From: a virus
DNA length: 23,161 nt
Reading direction: 5' to 3' (one strand)
IMG/VR virus record: IMGVR_UViG_3300030103_000589
Coordinates: 1,991-25,151 of that record
Below are positions 14,552 to 22,749 of this stretch, one piece after another (position 1 is the first letter of the stretch; every line of letters starts with the position of its first letter). A program made the position numbers and the translations under genes. The notes beneath the pieces are model-generated. The model searched no databases. It had not been told where the DNA came from and saw only the letters and a list, made by a program, of their open reading frames with translations.

Positions 14552-16324
14552 TTATATTCCACTTTCATTTATAATGTTTCTATCTAGTTGTTGTGCTGTT
14601 GTAACATCACCACTTACTACAAATGCCTTTACTGGTTGACGGTTGTTTAGTGATTGTGCTATTTGGTTTATTGGCGAAGCACCTACTACATTAAAGTCAG
14701 GCACGTTTTCTTCAAGGTTTTGTATTTGCGCACCAACACCAGATATTGCAGCTGCACCACCGCTGCCTTCAGCTCCTGGGATTTTTGTTGCAACTATTTT
14801 TTTAACTGATGCCATACCTGAAGCTATCACACCTGCTGCTGCTACTGCACCAAATATACCACCTTGCCCTAATGCTTTTGTTGCACCTTGATACGTGTTT
14901 ATTATAGATTGTGCTATTGCTACGGCTTTACCTGCTGCTGACTCTTGCCCTAGTAATTGGCTTAAACCACCTAACGCATCTGCAACAATTTGTCTTTTAG
15001 CTTCTTCTTTTAGTTTTGTTATTTTTGTTTCTGTATCGCTAGCATTTTTTACTGCTGCTGTTTGTTCAGCTAAAGCATTTTTATATTCTACAGTGTTTTC
15101 ATCAAACAATAAAGCTGTTTCAGCAAATTTTGCTTTTGCAATAGCTACTTCTTCATCTGCAACTTTTTGTTCTAAATCTAAACGGTCTAATATACCATCT
15201 TCAATATCTAGCTCTGCTTGTATTGCTTGTAACCTTAGTGCTGAGTCAGCATCAAGTTCTTGGTTTTTTAAATCTAATTTTTCTTTTAATAAAGCAACAC
15301 GGTTAGTTTCCTGTTCTGCTTGAATACCACCTATTCTTTCTGTAATTTCAAGCTCTGCTGCTTGCGCCCTAATTAATTCAGTTTTTAATTCTATTAATTT
15401 TGGGTTATTAGCTAAGGCTGCTTCAGCTGCTTCTCTTTGTGTTTTAGCTAACTCTTGTTCTTGTTTTATACCAGTTTCAAGTATTTCACCTAATTTTGCA
15501 TTAGCTTCAATTCTTTTATCAATAGTAAGTGAAATATTATCCCTAATTTTCCTTTGATCTTCAGCTGCTGTTAAATTAACTATTCTTAATTTTTCTTGTT
15601 CAGCTGCTGCTAGTTGTGCTGCATTTGCTAGGTTTACTTCTGCCGCTGCTGCATCACTTGCGCTTTTTACTTGTTCTTTAATAGTGCCAACAAGTTCTCT
15701 TGTTTTTTCCCTTAACTTTTCAGTTTCAACCGCATTACCAACAACAGCATCATTTATATTTTCCATTGCCTTTTGGGCTTCAACTGCTGCTAAACCAAAC
15801 TCACCTTTAAATACTTTCCCTAACGCTTTACCTAATCCACCTATACCTAATACTAAATTTTTAACCCTTGTAACTAATGCAAAAAATATTTTATTAATAC
15901 CTTCAAATATATCAGATTCAAAAAACTTTGTTACAGGTCCTGTTGCTTTTTCAAAATTATCAAGCAAGAAATTTACAAAGTCATTAAATAAATTTGTAAT
16001 AGTACCAAAAGCAATTGCAAAAGCATCTGATACTTCTTGATTTGATTGTAATACAGCTTTAAAAGTATTAAATGCTTCTAATACTAAACCAATACCAATA
16101 GATTTTAATGCAAGCGCTAAACCAGTAAAACCTTGCTGTAAACTTACTACTTGGTTACTAACACCTTTAAAACCTTTTTTTAAATCTTTGTTAGTTTGTT
16201 TACTTGTTTGGTCAAAACCTTGTACTGAATCTTTTAATTCTTTAAAGTCATTTTGTATTTCTGTTACTGACTTTTGTAAAGCATCAACGTCAACTTCTAA
16301 CTCTATTACTTTTTTAACTGCCAT
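14552..16324 (-). CDS. tail tape measure protein, 590 aa
   Basis: The tape measure sets tail length and is the core on which the tube assembles. Here residues 5-45 form a coiled coil (IELEVDVDALQKSVTEIQ), residues 66-86 a hydrophobic segment (FTGLALALKSIGIGLVLEAF), residues about 140-170 a second (FFALVTRVKNLVLGIGGLGK), and residues about 190-450 a long Ala/Glu/Lys-rich helical rod. Residues 464-519 are the Gly/Ala-rich hydrophobic part usual near the C-terminus of such proteins (AIAQSIINTYQGATKALGQG, IFGAVAAAGVIASGMASV). The end has VKAFVVSGDVTTAQQLDRN. At about 1.5 angstrom per residue the tail would be of the order of 85-90 nm if the whole chain is helical; that is an estimate. Its start lies within the last codons of a 46-aa ORF. 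Confidence 0.85.
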   Translation of the reverse strand: MAVKKVIELEVDVDALQKSVTEIQNDFKELKDSVQGFDQTSKQTNKDLKKGFKGVSNQVVSLQQGFTGLALALKSIGIGLVLEAFNTFKAVLQSNQEVSDAFAIAFGTITNLFNDFVNFLLDNFEKATGPVTKFFESDIFEGINKIFFALVTRVKNLVLGIGGLGKALGKVFKGEFGLAAVEAQKAMENINDAVVGNAVETEKLREKTRELVGTIKEQVKSASDAAAAEVNLANAAQLAAAEQEKLRIVNLTAAEDQRKIRDNISLTIDKRIEANAKLGEILETGIKQEQELAKTQREAAEAALANNPKLIELKTELIRAQAAELEITERIGGIQAEQETNRVALLKEKLDLKNQELDADSALRLQAIQAELDIEDGILDRLDLEQKVADEEVAIAKAKFAETALLFDENTVEYKNALAEQTAAVKNASDTETKITKLKEEAKRQIVADALGGLSQLLGQESAAGKAVAIAQSIINTYQGATKALGQGGIFGAVAAAGVIASGMASVKKIVATKIPGAEGSGGAAAISGVGAQIQNLEENVPDFNVVGASPINQIAQSLNNRQPVKAFVVSGDVTTAQQLDRNIINESGI

Positions 16325-16454
16325 TTAACCCTTGTTTAAATTGTTTGTATGCTTCCATAAAGCTACTAGGTAATTTATTTTTACCTTTTGCTATATCAAT
16401 ATTCTCAGTACCACCTTTAGAATATTTTAATAATGTTATAATTTCATTTAGCAT
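16314..16454 (-). CDS. 46-aa ORF upstream of tape measure
   Basis: ATG at 16454..16452, TAA at 16316..16314, 46 codons, overlapping the tape measure start by 11 bases. The peptide starts MLNEIITLLKYSKGGTENID and ends SSFMEAYKQFKQGLNGS, so it is helix-forming at both ends with a basic middle. It fills the gap between the 1321-aa and the tape measure genes, has the TATTATATA element before its start and is probably co-translated with the tape measure. The place just before a tape measure suggests a small tail assembly factor, but I recognise no family. Confidence 0.55.
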   Translation of the reverse strand: MLNEIITLLKYSKGGTENIDIAKGKNKLPSSFMEAYKQFKQGLNGS

Positions 16455-16459
16455 CTATA

Positions 16460-16468
16460 TATATAATA
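16460..16468 (-). promoter_or_regulatory. TATTATATA element before the 46-aa ORF
   Basis: TATTATATA preceded by G, five bases before the ATG at 16454, in the 30-base gap after the 1321-aa gene. Same element as before three other genes. Confidence 0.35.
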
Positions 16469-16484
16469 CGTTTATTTAGTTTTT

Positions 16485-18220
16485 TTAACAACTTGCATAA
16501 TTTGATACAACACCTGTGCTGCTTATTTGTGCTCTATAATTATTTTCAAACTTATACCAATTACCACCACCATTTAATTTATCGCTGCTTGATGTAGTAC
16601 CAGCTGATGCAGAATCAGTATATATAACTGTTCCGTTGCTTAAACTTGTACCGTCATAATAAACTATTGTACTAGGTGTAGTTGAACAAGCAGTTGCAGC
16701 ATCTGCACTACCTGAACTTGATATTTTTATACCACTCATACTTGCAGAACCTGTAATAGCTAATGCGCCTGTATCATAATTCCAGTAAAGTATTTGTAAT
16801 ACACCAGCAGAACTTACTTGACAAACATAATCGTCATAGCCACTTGTAGTAATTGTAGATGTTAAATCTGTCCATTGACCTGCTATATAGTTTTGTCGAC
16901 GTGCAAAAAATATTTTTCCTTCAGGGTATCTGCTATATTCGAAAGCTGTTGAACCTTGATCAGTTTTCCAAGTACCAGAACCTGTATATGTATTAGTTAC
17001 ACCAACGTTAGAATACATAACCCTTCCTGAACCCCAGTATGCTGTAAAATACATAACATTTGTAGTGCTTAAACCAGCAGCTTCTACAGTAGTCATATCA
17101 TAATAATTTGTTCCTGGATATGCAGCACTTATACGCACCCTAAATACAGTTGTTGTTGTACACGCAGTCTGCGTACCTAATGTACCGTTACCGCTAGATA
17201 CTTGATATGAATAATTGCTTCTAGAATAATAACCGTCAGGGGCTAATGTATTTAATCCGCTATCTGTATATAAAACTATACCAGCTTGGAATGTACTACT
17301 AGTTGAATAATATGTTTGCGGACTACTACTTATACAAGCATAGTAAGCATCATTAGCATTATAGTATGTATTGTTAAACGAATATGTTTGCACAGATGTT
17401 TGTACTGTTTCATAACTTGATGCTACACCTTTTGTGCCGCTATATGTATTTGTTGCTGTACCCCAGTAATAATATGTAGTGTTTGCTGTAAGCCCACCAA
17501 AGTCATATGATTTACTACCTGTTGTGCTAGGTGCTGGTGATATATCATAATGCGTATTGTTAGTTGCACTAGAAGCATCTGTACCCATATAAAAACCTGC
17601 ACCATTGATAGTTGCGCCACCATCAGCTGTAATATTTAAGTTAGCTGTAAAAAATGTAGTACCTACGCCTGTTTCTGCTACATTTACTACTGTTGGTACA
17701 TTTGGTGATGCTGCTGTATTAAAACTTACAGTTGTACCTACACCCTCTCCGTGTTGGTTTATACCATAAGCTGTTACGTAATAAGTTGTGTTAGCGCTTG
17801 CACCTGTTATATTATAAGTATAACTCCCTGTGCTTGTGCCTGATGCAGCTTGTTTAGTGTTGTTTGTATATACTGCATTTGTACCCCAATAAAAACCTCT
17901 TGCACTTACTGTACCGTTTGCTACATTTAAACTACCGTTCATTGTAAATGAATTATATGTTACGTTAGAACTTGATGCAGTTGCCATAGTTGGTGCTAGT
18001 GTAGGGCAAGGCTGGTAATTTGATATATAACCGTTTGTATCTATTGTTGCATAATAATTTCCAGGAAAAGCGTGAAAGTTACCAGAACCAGTATATTTTG
18101 TTGTTAGCCCTGCGTCAGTATATAATCTGTTACTATTACCTAGTGTACCTGTATAATAAACAGTGGTGTTTAGTGAATATCCACAGGCTGTACTAGCTGT
18201 TGTACTATTACTAGATGATA
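16485..18220 (-). repeat. repeated Cys-ended and Ig/FN3-like modules in the 1321-aa protein
   Basis: In residues about 745-1321 a module recurs with the order ACG or ACS, a VYY.G or similar strand, a YTD.. phrase, TGSGN or NGGGNWY, a Tyr-rich strand, and a final Tyr or Gln before Cys. Two Ig/FN3-like domains are inserted after the first copy. The copies are diverged, so this is a protein-level repeat only. Boundaries are approximate. Confidence 0.55.
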
Positions 18221-20450
18221 TTGTTGTACTAGCTGATGCAGAACCTGTTGCTGCTGTTGCTTCTCTACCGTTTAATAATTCTAATGTAGCTTCACCTGTT
18301 TGTAAGTTTGTTGTTATGCTGTTTATTCTATATGTTAAGTCGTGTATTTGTAGCTCATCTGCTAATGTAAACTGCGTTAAAAATTTTAACGGCAACCTCG
18401 CTTTTATTTTTGTTATCCTTTCGTTATACCTAAATACATTTACAATATATGATTTATAATATTTTTCAAATAGTGTGTCAGTCCAATCTGAAGATGCGTT
18501 CCACTCGTCACGCTCTAATCCAAAATTAATTGTTTCAGGGTATCCAGCATCAGCATTATCAAACGCTGGGCTGTTACTAGGTATCCAGTATGCTGTTTGT
18601 GTAGATTCAGCAGGGCTTGAACCTGCATCATATCCGGTTATTTCTGTTACTAAATTAAAAGGTTCAGCCGCAGGTGTTGTTGTGCTACTTAAATGTATTG
18701 GGTAAAATAAAACAGGCTTTCCTAAATATGGTTCACGTTTGTCATCAAGCAAATGCCCTACTTGTATATTCTTTGCAGCGCTACCATCATACAGCCTTTC
18801 AAACTTCATATGCTGGAATGGTGGTATAATTTCATAAGTTGTATTGTTACTATCTAATGCACCATCATCATCATAACTTGCTGAACCCCAGTCACTTTGG
18901 AACTGTTCTTTGTGTTGTTTTGCTAAAATATTTTCAGTGTCTTCGTATTTAAAATTAATAGCCCTATACGGTAACGCTTTATTTACTGATTTAGTTGTGC
19001 TGTCAACAAACTCTGTTATATTTCTAAGTGTGCCACCATTATAAAAATCATCTAGTGTATCTATTGTTATTTTTCCATTTTTAGCTGTTGCTGTTAGGTT
19101 AAACATTTTAAACAAGCCTGATAAAAAATCTACTATCTTTATGTCTGGTATATTACTACGTAAAGCAAACCCACCGCTAGGAATATCAAACGGACCATCA
19201 ACATCACCTGTTGCTATACTTGTTGTACTGTTTGTATCAAATGTGTCTATAAGGTTTATACTAAAACTTGTAACTGTTTGTGCTGCACTACTTCTAAATT
19301 TTAATTCATATGTACCATTACCTATTTGATAACTCCTTGTACCACCTGATTGACTTGTTGTATAAGTAAATGTAGTTTCTAACCTATTGTTTGTAACTTC
19401 AATTAAGTCTACATATATAGTGTCTGTTGTATTGCTAAAGTTTACTGTTAATGTAAATTGAAACTGTTGCCCTGTTGTTAAACCATATGGTCTTATAGTG
19501 GAATTTGTTAATTGTAAATTTAATTCGTGGTCAGCTGCTAAATTGCCTTCTATATACCCCCTGTTTGCTTGTTGGTTTGGTGTATAAGAATCACCTAGTC
19601 CTTCTAATATTTTACCTGCGTTACGCTGGCATAACATATACAAATTATAAAACCCTGTGTTAGTTAAATTAAAAAAGTCATCACTAAAATATATTTGTTG
19701 GTTTCCATTAATATCTTTTGTAATATCAGACTTTTCAATTGCTTTTATTAAAACATATAACCTAACGCTAAATGTTAAATCTTTCCAATAATAACCAGAG
19801 TAATCAGTTCCTTGACTAGGGTTTAAATTACCACCTGATTTATTTATTTCTTGTTTTGTATTATCCCAGTATGCAGGTGTAGTTGATGATGAATAAAATG
19901 CACGCATTGAATTACCTATCAAGGCGGTGACCAGTGGCGCAGGATAAGATACGCTGTCAACTGTAACCGTTCCTGTACCACCGCTGCCTAGCCCTGTTAT
20001 AATATTTGCTGATGTGTATGTCGTGTCAAAATTAGTTAGCCAGTCAAGGTCTTGTAATTTTAAATCACCTAATATATCCTTTAGGTTTTGTTCACCAAAA
20101 AATGTTATCCTGTATGTATCAGGTCTACCGTTTTTTAAATCAACACCCTCTAACCTAATTTTACCTTTTTGAAACGGTGCGCTGTTTAATTCTATTTTAG
20201 CATCTGCTTTTTTACGACCATCAAAACTATACGTTTGGCTTTGTGTAAATATTTCGTAATGCTTGAAAAACTTGTTATTTGTTTTGCTAGCTGGTAAACT
20301 AAATGTTTTACTAAAATCTGTAAATACTTTTCCTGGATCTTTTACATCTTGTATAACTTGTGTTAATGATATTGTTTCATCTTTAAACAAATCAAGCCTA
20401 GTATAATTTAAATCACTAGGCAGTTTTATATATAACTCTATATTGTTCAT
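16485..20450 (-). CDS. large baseplate / tail-tip protein, 1321 aa
   Basis: The first 130 residues (LFKDETISLTQVIQDVKDPG, VFTDFSKTFSLPASKTNNKF, IELNSAPFQKGKIRLEGVDL) are a start I know from large tail proteins of Bacteroidetes phages. Residues about 130-740 hold a long beta-rich body with an INSITTNLQTGEATLELL end, resembling baseplate hub proteins. After a Ser/Thr linker come display modules. A repeat with VYYTG..GN...YTDAGL ends near residue 812 in a Tyr..Cys motif. Two Ig/FN3-like domains follow (about 813-1015; FYWGTN and FYMGTD, then TTYYV.A.G and TTYYYWG). More Cys modules lie at about 1016-1100, and the last at about 1253-1321 ends VSNYASC. The C-terminal modules probably face outwards. 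Its start overlaps the previous stop (TAATG). Confidence 0.75.
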   Translation of the reverse strand: MNNIELYIKLPSDLNYTRLDLFKDETISLTQVIQDVKDPGKVFTDFSKTFSLPASKTNNKFFKHYEIFTQSQTYSFDGRKKADAKIELNSAPFQKGKIRLEGVDLKNGRPDTYRITFFGEQNLKDILGDLKLQDLDWLTNFDTTYTSANIITGLGSGGTGTVTVDSVSYPAPLVTALIGNSMRAFYSSSTTPAYWDNTKQEINKSGGNLNPSQGTDYSGYYWKDLTFSVRLYVLIKAIEKSDITKDINGNQQIYFSDDFFNLTNTGFYNLYMLCQRNAGKILEGLGDSYTPNQQANRGYIEGNLAADHELNLQLTNSTIRPYGLTTGQQFQFTLTVNFSNTTDTIYVDLIEVTNNRLETTFTYTTSQSGGTRSYQIGNGTYELKFRSSAAQTVTSFSINLIDTFDTNSTTSIATGDVDGPFDIPSGGFALRSNIPDIKIVDFLSGLFKMFNLTATAKNGKITIDTLDDFYNGGTLRNITEFVDSTTKSVNKALPYRAINFKYEDTENILAKQHKEQFQSDWGSASYDDDGALDSNNTTYEIIPPFQHMKFERLYDGSAAKNIQVGHLLDDKREPYLGKPVLFYPIHLSSTTTPAAEPFNLVTEITGYDAGSSPAESTQTAYWIPSNSPAFDNADAGYPETINFGLERDEWNASSDWTDTLFEKYYKSYIVNVFRYNERITKIKARLPLKFLTQFTLADELQIHDLTYRINSITTNLQTGEATLELLNGREATAATGSASASTTISSSNSTTASTACGYSLNTTVYYTGTLGNSNRLYTDAGLTTKYTGSGNFHAFPGNYYATIDTNGYISNYQPCPTLAPTMATASSSNVTYNSFTMNGSLNVANGTVSARGFYWGTNAVYTNNTKQAASGTSTGSYTYNITGASANTTYYVTAYGINQHGEGVGTTVSFNTAASPNVPTVVNVAETGVGTTFFTANLNITADGGATINGAGFYMGTDASSATNNTHYDISPAPSTTGSKSYDFGGLTANTTYYYWGTATNTYSGTKGVASSYETVQTSVQTYSFNNTYYNANDAYYACISSSPQTYYSTSSTFQAGIVLYTDSGLNTLAPDGYYSRSNYSYQVSSGNGTLGTQTACTTTTVFRVRISAAYPGTNYYDMTTVEAAGLSTTNVMYFTAYWGSGRVMYSNVGVTNTYTGSGTWKTDQGSTAFEYSRYPEGKIFFARRQNYIAGQWTDLTSTITTSGYDDYVCQVSSAGVLQILYWNYDTGALAITGSASMSGIKISSSGSADAATACSTTPSTIVYYDGTSLSNGTVIYTDSASAGTTSSSDKLNGGGNWYKFENNYRAQISSTGVVSNYASC

Positions 20451-21457
20451 TACCTAATATTGCTAATCATATCAAACGCATATTCAGCTGTTAGTGTATA
20501 TTGTATTGTTTTATCATTAACACCTGTTTTAATTCTAGTTGCTGTATTAGTTATGTTTATTGGTGTTGTTTGACTATCTTTATATATCCATACTTGCTCA
20601 CTTACTAATAACTGTTTAAATGCTTCGTTAACATTGTCGTAACTCATTTGCGGTGAATTAAGTATTAATGTTTCATTTGCTAATGCGTTAAATTGTTTTA
20701 TGCTATGCTTTTGGTTACTGTACCTAGAATTACTATCTATAATGCTACGCTTAAATGTAGTTTTTTCTACGTTAATATTTTCTGTTGTTTTACCTGTAAA
20801 ATATAAATCTTGCAACGCACCATATTTATTTACAAATGTAACTTTATATGCTTCGTGCTTTGTACATACCCTTTCAATATCAAACGTTGTACTTAAAACA
20901 GTTTCACTTGTATCACCTGCGGCAAATGCTTGATATACTATTGTACTTGCACTTTCATCATAGTAAGGTATTACACCTGCTGTGTTATCAGGTGCATATA
21001 TTGTAGTGTTGTCTTGTAACACTGTGTCCTGTGTTGTTGATAATGTTAATGCGCTGTTTTGCCCTGTACCTAACCCTTCTGTAAATTCAAAGTAACCATC
21101 TAAACCTGTGTGTGTTATTGATACAGCGTTACCTACTGTTGTTGCAGTAGCACCTGTGTTTATTTCATCTACTGTTTTATTTTTAAATGTAAGCGTACCT
21201 GTAATTGCTATTACTTGGCTAGTATAAGTATTGTTAAATGTAATGTCAAGATAGTCTCTACATAAATCAGCTATCTCAAATGCCACTGTACCTGTTTCTT
21301 GATTAGTTGTTCCACTTAACGTTGTATCCTTGCTCATTTCGCTTATTTGTGTTCCGCCTACTGATAATGTCAACGTAGCACTTTTTGCAACGTTAGGGCT
21401 AACGTATGGCTGACTGTGTGATTCATAATATGGACTTCTTAATAATATATTTGCCAT
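20450..21457 (-). CDS. tail protein of unknown exact role, 335 aa
   Basis: 335 aa, starting MANILLRSPYYESHSQPYVS. The N-terminal 120 residues are beta-rich, including FEIADLCRDYLDITFNN near residues 60-76. The C-terminal part has DIERVCTKHEAYKVTFVNKY followed by GALQDLYFTGKT near residues 195-226, and SEQVWIYKDSQ near the end. I know the LLRSP start and the YKVTFVNKYGALQDL phrase from tail proteins of Bacteroidetes phages, always beside the large 'LFKDE' baseplate protein, as here. A distal tail or baseplate role fits, but no enzyme signature is present. It is coupled to both neighbours by TAATG overlaps, so the three are probably made in fixed proportion. Confidence 0.65.
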   Translation of the reverse strand: MANILLRSPYYESHSQPYVSPNVAKSATLTLSVGGTQISEMSKDTTLSGTTNQETGTVAFEIADLCRDYLDITFNNTYTSQVIAITGTLTFKNKTVDEINTGATATTVGNAVSITHTGLDGYFEFTEGLGTGQNSALTLSTTQDTVLQDNTTIYAPDNTAGVIPYYDESASTIVYQAFAAGDTSETVLSTTFDIERVCTKHEAYKVTFVNKYGALQDLYFTGKTTENINVEKTTFKRSIIDSNSRYSNQKHSIKQFNALANETLILNSPQMSYDNVNEAFKQLLVSEQVWIYKDSQTTPINITNTATRIKTGVNDKTIQYTLTAEYAFDMISNIR

Positions 21458-22035
21458 TAGTTACCTCTTTTAATTATACCTGCTTCTATTAAACTATCAA
21501 TCATTAGTATTACCATATCATCTGCGAAAATGTCCTGTAATTCATTTGGTAGTTTTTTAAACTCATTAACAAATGGTATAGTAAAAAAGTTGTTAGCCCT
21601 TATACCTTTTTCAAATATTGACCTTGCTATTACATAACCTATGGCATTATAATTGCCTTTTTTAAATTTACCCTTTGCATCTCTAAACCTTATATTTCTA
21701 TTCTTTGCCCAGTTACCTATTAAATTAGATGGTGGTGGTTTAGTGGTGTATTTAAACGGTGTATTTTTATTTACACGGTAGTTGCTTTTTGTACCTTTAA
21801 CACCGCTGTCGATGTAATCACCGTAATCTTCCATAAATAAACCATAGGCAAGTATATCACCAGTTTCCACTAAACGTTTATAATTTATACTATTGTATAG
21901 TCTTTTTGTATTATTTATAGGTCGCTTCTTCCTTTGCGTTTTTGTACCCTTACTTAAATTTTGTTTAGCTTGTTTCTTTACAGCTTTAAAAAAATCTTCT
22001 AACCTTGCATTAAACCTATCTGAAAATATTAACAT
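21457..22035 (-). CDS. HK97 gp10-like tail completion protein
   Basis: 192 aa, basic. Landmarks: NNTKRLYNSINYKRL near residues 42-56, YGLFMEDYGDYIDSGVKGTK near 64-83, FKYTTKPPPSNLIGNWAKN, then GYVIARSIFEKGIRANNFFT near 133-152. The pattern L..S....... YG..ID.GV.GT ... I..W ... I.R.I...GI....F is that of HK97 gp10-like proteins, which join or complete the tail at the neck. It follows a terminator-like protein, the usual neighbour. Its ATG overlaps the end of that gene by seven bases. Assigned from motif order and context. Confidence 0.75.
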   Translation of the reverse strand: MLIFSDRFNARLEDFFKAVKKQAKQNLSKGTKTQRKKRPINNTKRLYNSINYKRLVETGDILAYGLFMEDYGDYIDSGVKGTKSNYRVNKNTPFKYTTKPPPSNLIGNWAKNRNIRFRDAKGKFKKGNYNAIGYVIARSIFEKGIRANNFFTIPFVNEFKKLPNELQDIFADDMVILMIDSLIEAGIIKRGN

Positions 22036-22502
22036 ATGTATTGGTCGTTTCTTACTTCTATATTTATATCTGCACTCCAGCCTGCTAAATTGTTTTCAAA
22101 CCTATCTACAAACGGCTCACACACTGGGTCATTTATAACCCTGTAACCTGTTGTATGTAAATCACCAAACCTTAGTTTTTGTACTAATAAATTTAATACG
22201 CCTAACTGTGTATTTAATATATCTTGCTGGTCTGTGTTACCCCTAAACCTATCAGTTTCTTCTGACTTGCTTGTGTCAACAATATCCATTGCCATTACTG
22301 TAATACTATACACTAACGTTTGTTCTGTTGTAGTTACATTGTTAACTATAAAGTGTGCTAGGGGAAATATAGATTGTTTACCTAAGTCTACATCAGATAC
22401 ATCTCCTATTGTTACTGTTTTAGTTATATTGTTGTTTAGTAATGAACTTTCTAGCGCTTCGCTTAGTAAGTAATATGATCTAATTGCTACGTTTCCTGGC
22501 AT
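22029..22502 (-). CDS. tail terminator-like protein
   Basis: 157 aa. It starts MPGNVAIRSYYLLSEALESS, a helical start as in small tail terminator/neck proteins. The middle has FPLAHFIVNNVTTTEQTLVY and MAMDIVDTSKSEETDRFRGN near residues 45-105. Then come DILNTQLGVLNLLVQKLRFGDL and a CEPFVDRFENNLAGWSADIN stretch before the C-terminus. The order of an alpha helix, a beta sheet with DIVD, then a helix and a final strand pair matches proteins that cap the tail in other phages. Followed by a gp10-like gene, which supports a neck role. Its start lies 23 bases inside the end of the predicted frameshift ORF. TATTATATA also occurs 42 bases upstream, but within coding sequence. Confidence 0.6.
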   Translation of the reverse strand: MPGNVAIRSYYLLSEALESSLLNNNITKTVTIGDVSDVDLGKQSIFPLAHFIVNNVTTTEQTLVYSITVMAMDIVDTSKSEETDRFRGNTDQQDILNTQLGVLNLLVQKLRFGDLHTTGYRVINDPVCEPFVDRFENNLAGWSADINIEVRNDQYIC

Positions 22503-22749
22503 TTGCTTTTAATTCTGCTTGTTCTACTTCGTTCTTTTCTTTCATATATAATAATATATTCAAAGATTTTAATAATCTTTCTTTAGTGATATTTTCGAAT
22601 TCTGTAATACGTCCTTGAGCGAGTTCGTAAATTGCTGAATACCACCCCCATCGTTTAGAAAACTGTGCTGACCTTCCGTGAGGTTGTTCAGTTGTTCCTC
22701 CGTCAAATAATCCATCATATTGCTTGACAACTCGATCCCTAAATTGTAA
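22480..22749 (-). CDS. frameshift extension of the tail chaperone (-1 frame, GT-like)
   Basis: In the -1 frame relative to the chaperone gene there are 89 open codons from the slippage site to TAG at 22482..22480. The translation contains QFSKRWGWYSAIYELAQGRI (about residues 29-48 of the extension), then TEFENITKERLLKSLNILLY and MKEKNEVEQAELKANARKRS. The WGWY.AIY.LA.G..T.F pattern followed by two helices is what I know from the second part of tail assembly chaperones in Bacteroidetes phages. No ATG, GTG or initiation-competent TTG precedes the WGWY motif in this frame after its last upstream stop (TAG at 22767..22765). It must therefore be reached from the other frame. The single in-frame ATG (22545) would give only 21 residues. 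The product would be a fusion of 212 aa counted from ATG 23117. Confidence 0.78.
   Translation of the reverse strand, partial: LQFRDRVVKQYDGLFDGGTTEQPHGRSAQFSKRWGWYSAIYELAQGRITEFENITKERLLKSLNILLYMKEKNEVEQAELKANARKRSN

Noticed and set aside
14643-16040. Plus-strand open frames opposite the tape measure gene.
   Set aside because: Ala/Glu/Lys-rich helical genes in AT-rich DNA leave long antisense frames; composition (Ser/Phe/Ala) and placement mark them as shadows.
22483-22545. An independent 21-codon gene starting at ATG 22545 (MKEKNEVEQAEL).
   Set aside because: The same frame is open and protein-like for 68 codons before this Met, so it is better explained as the end of the frameshift product.
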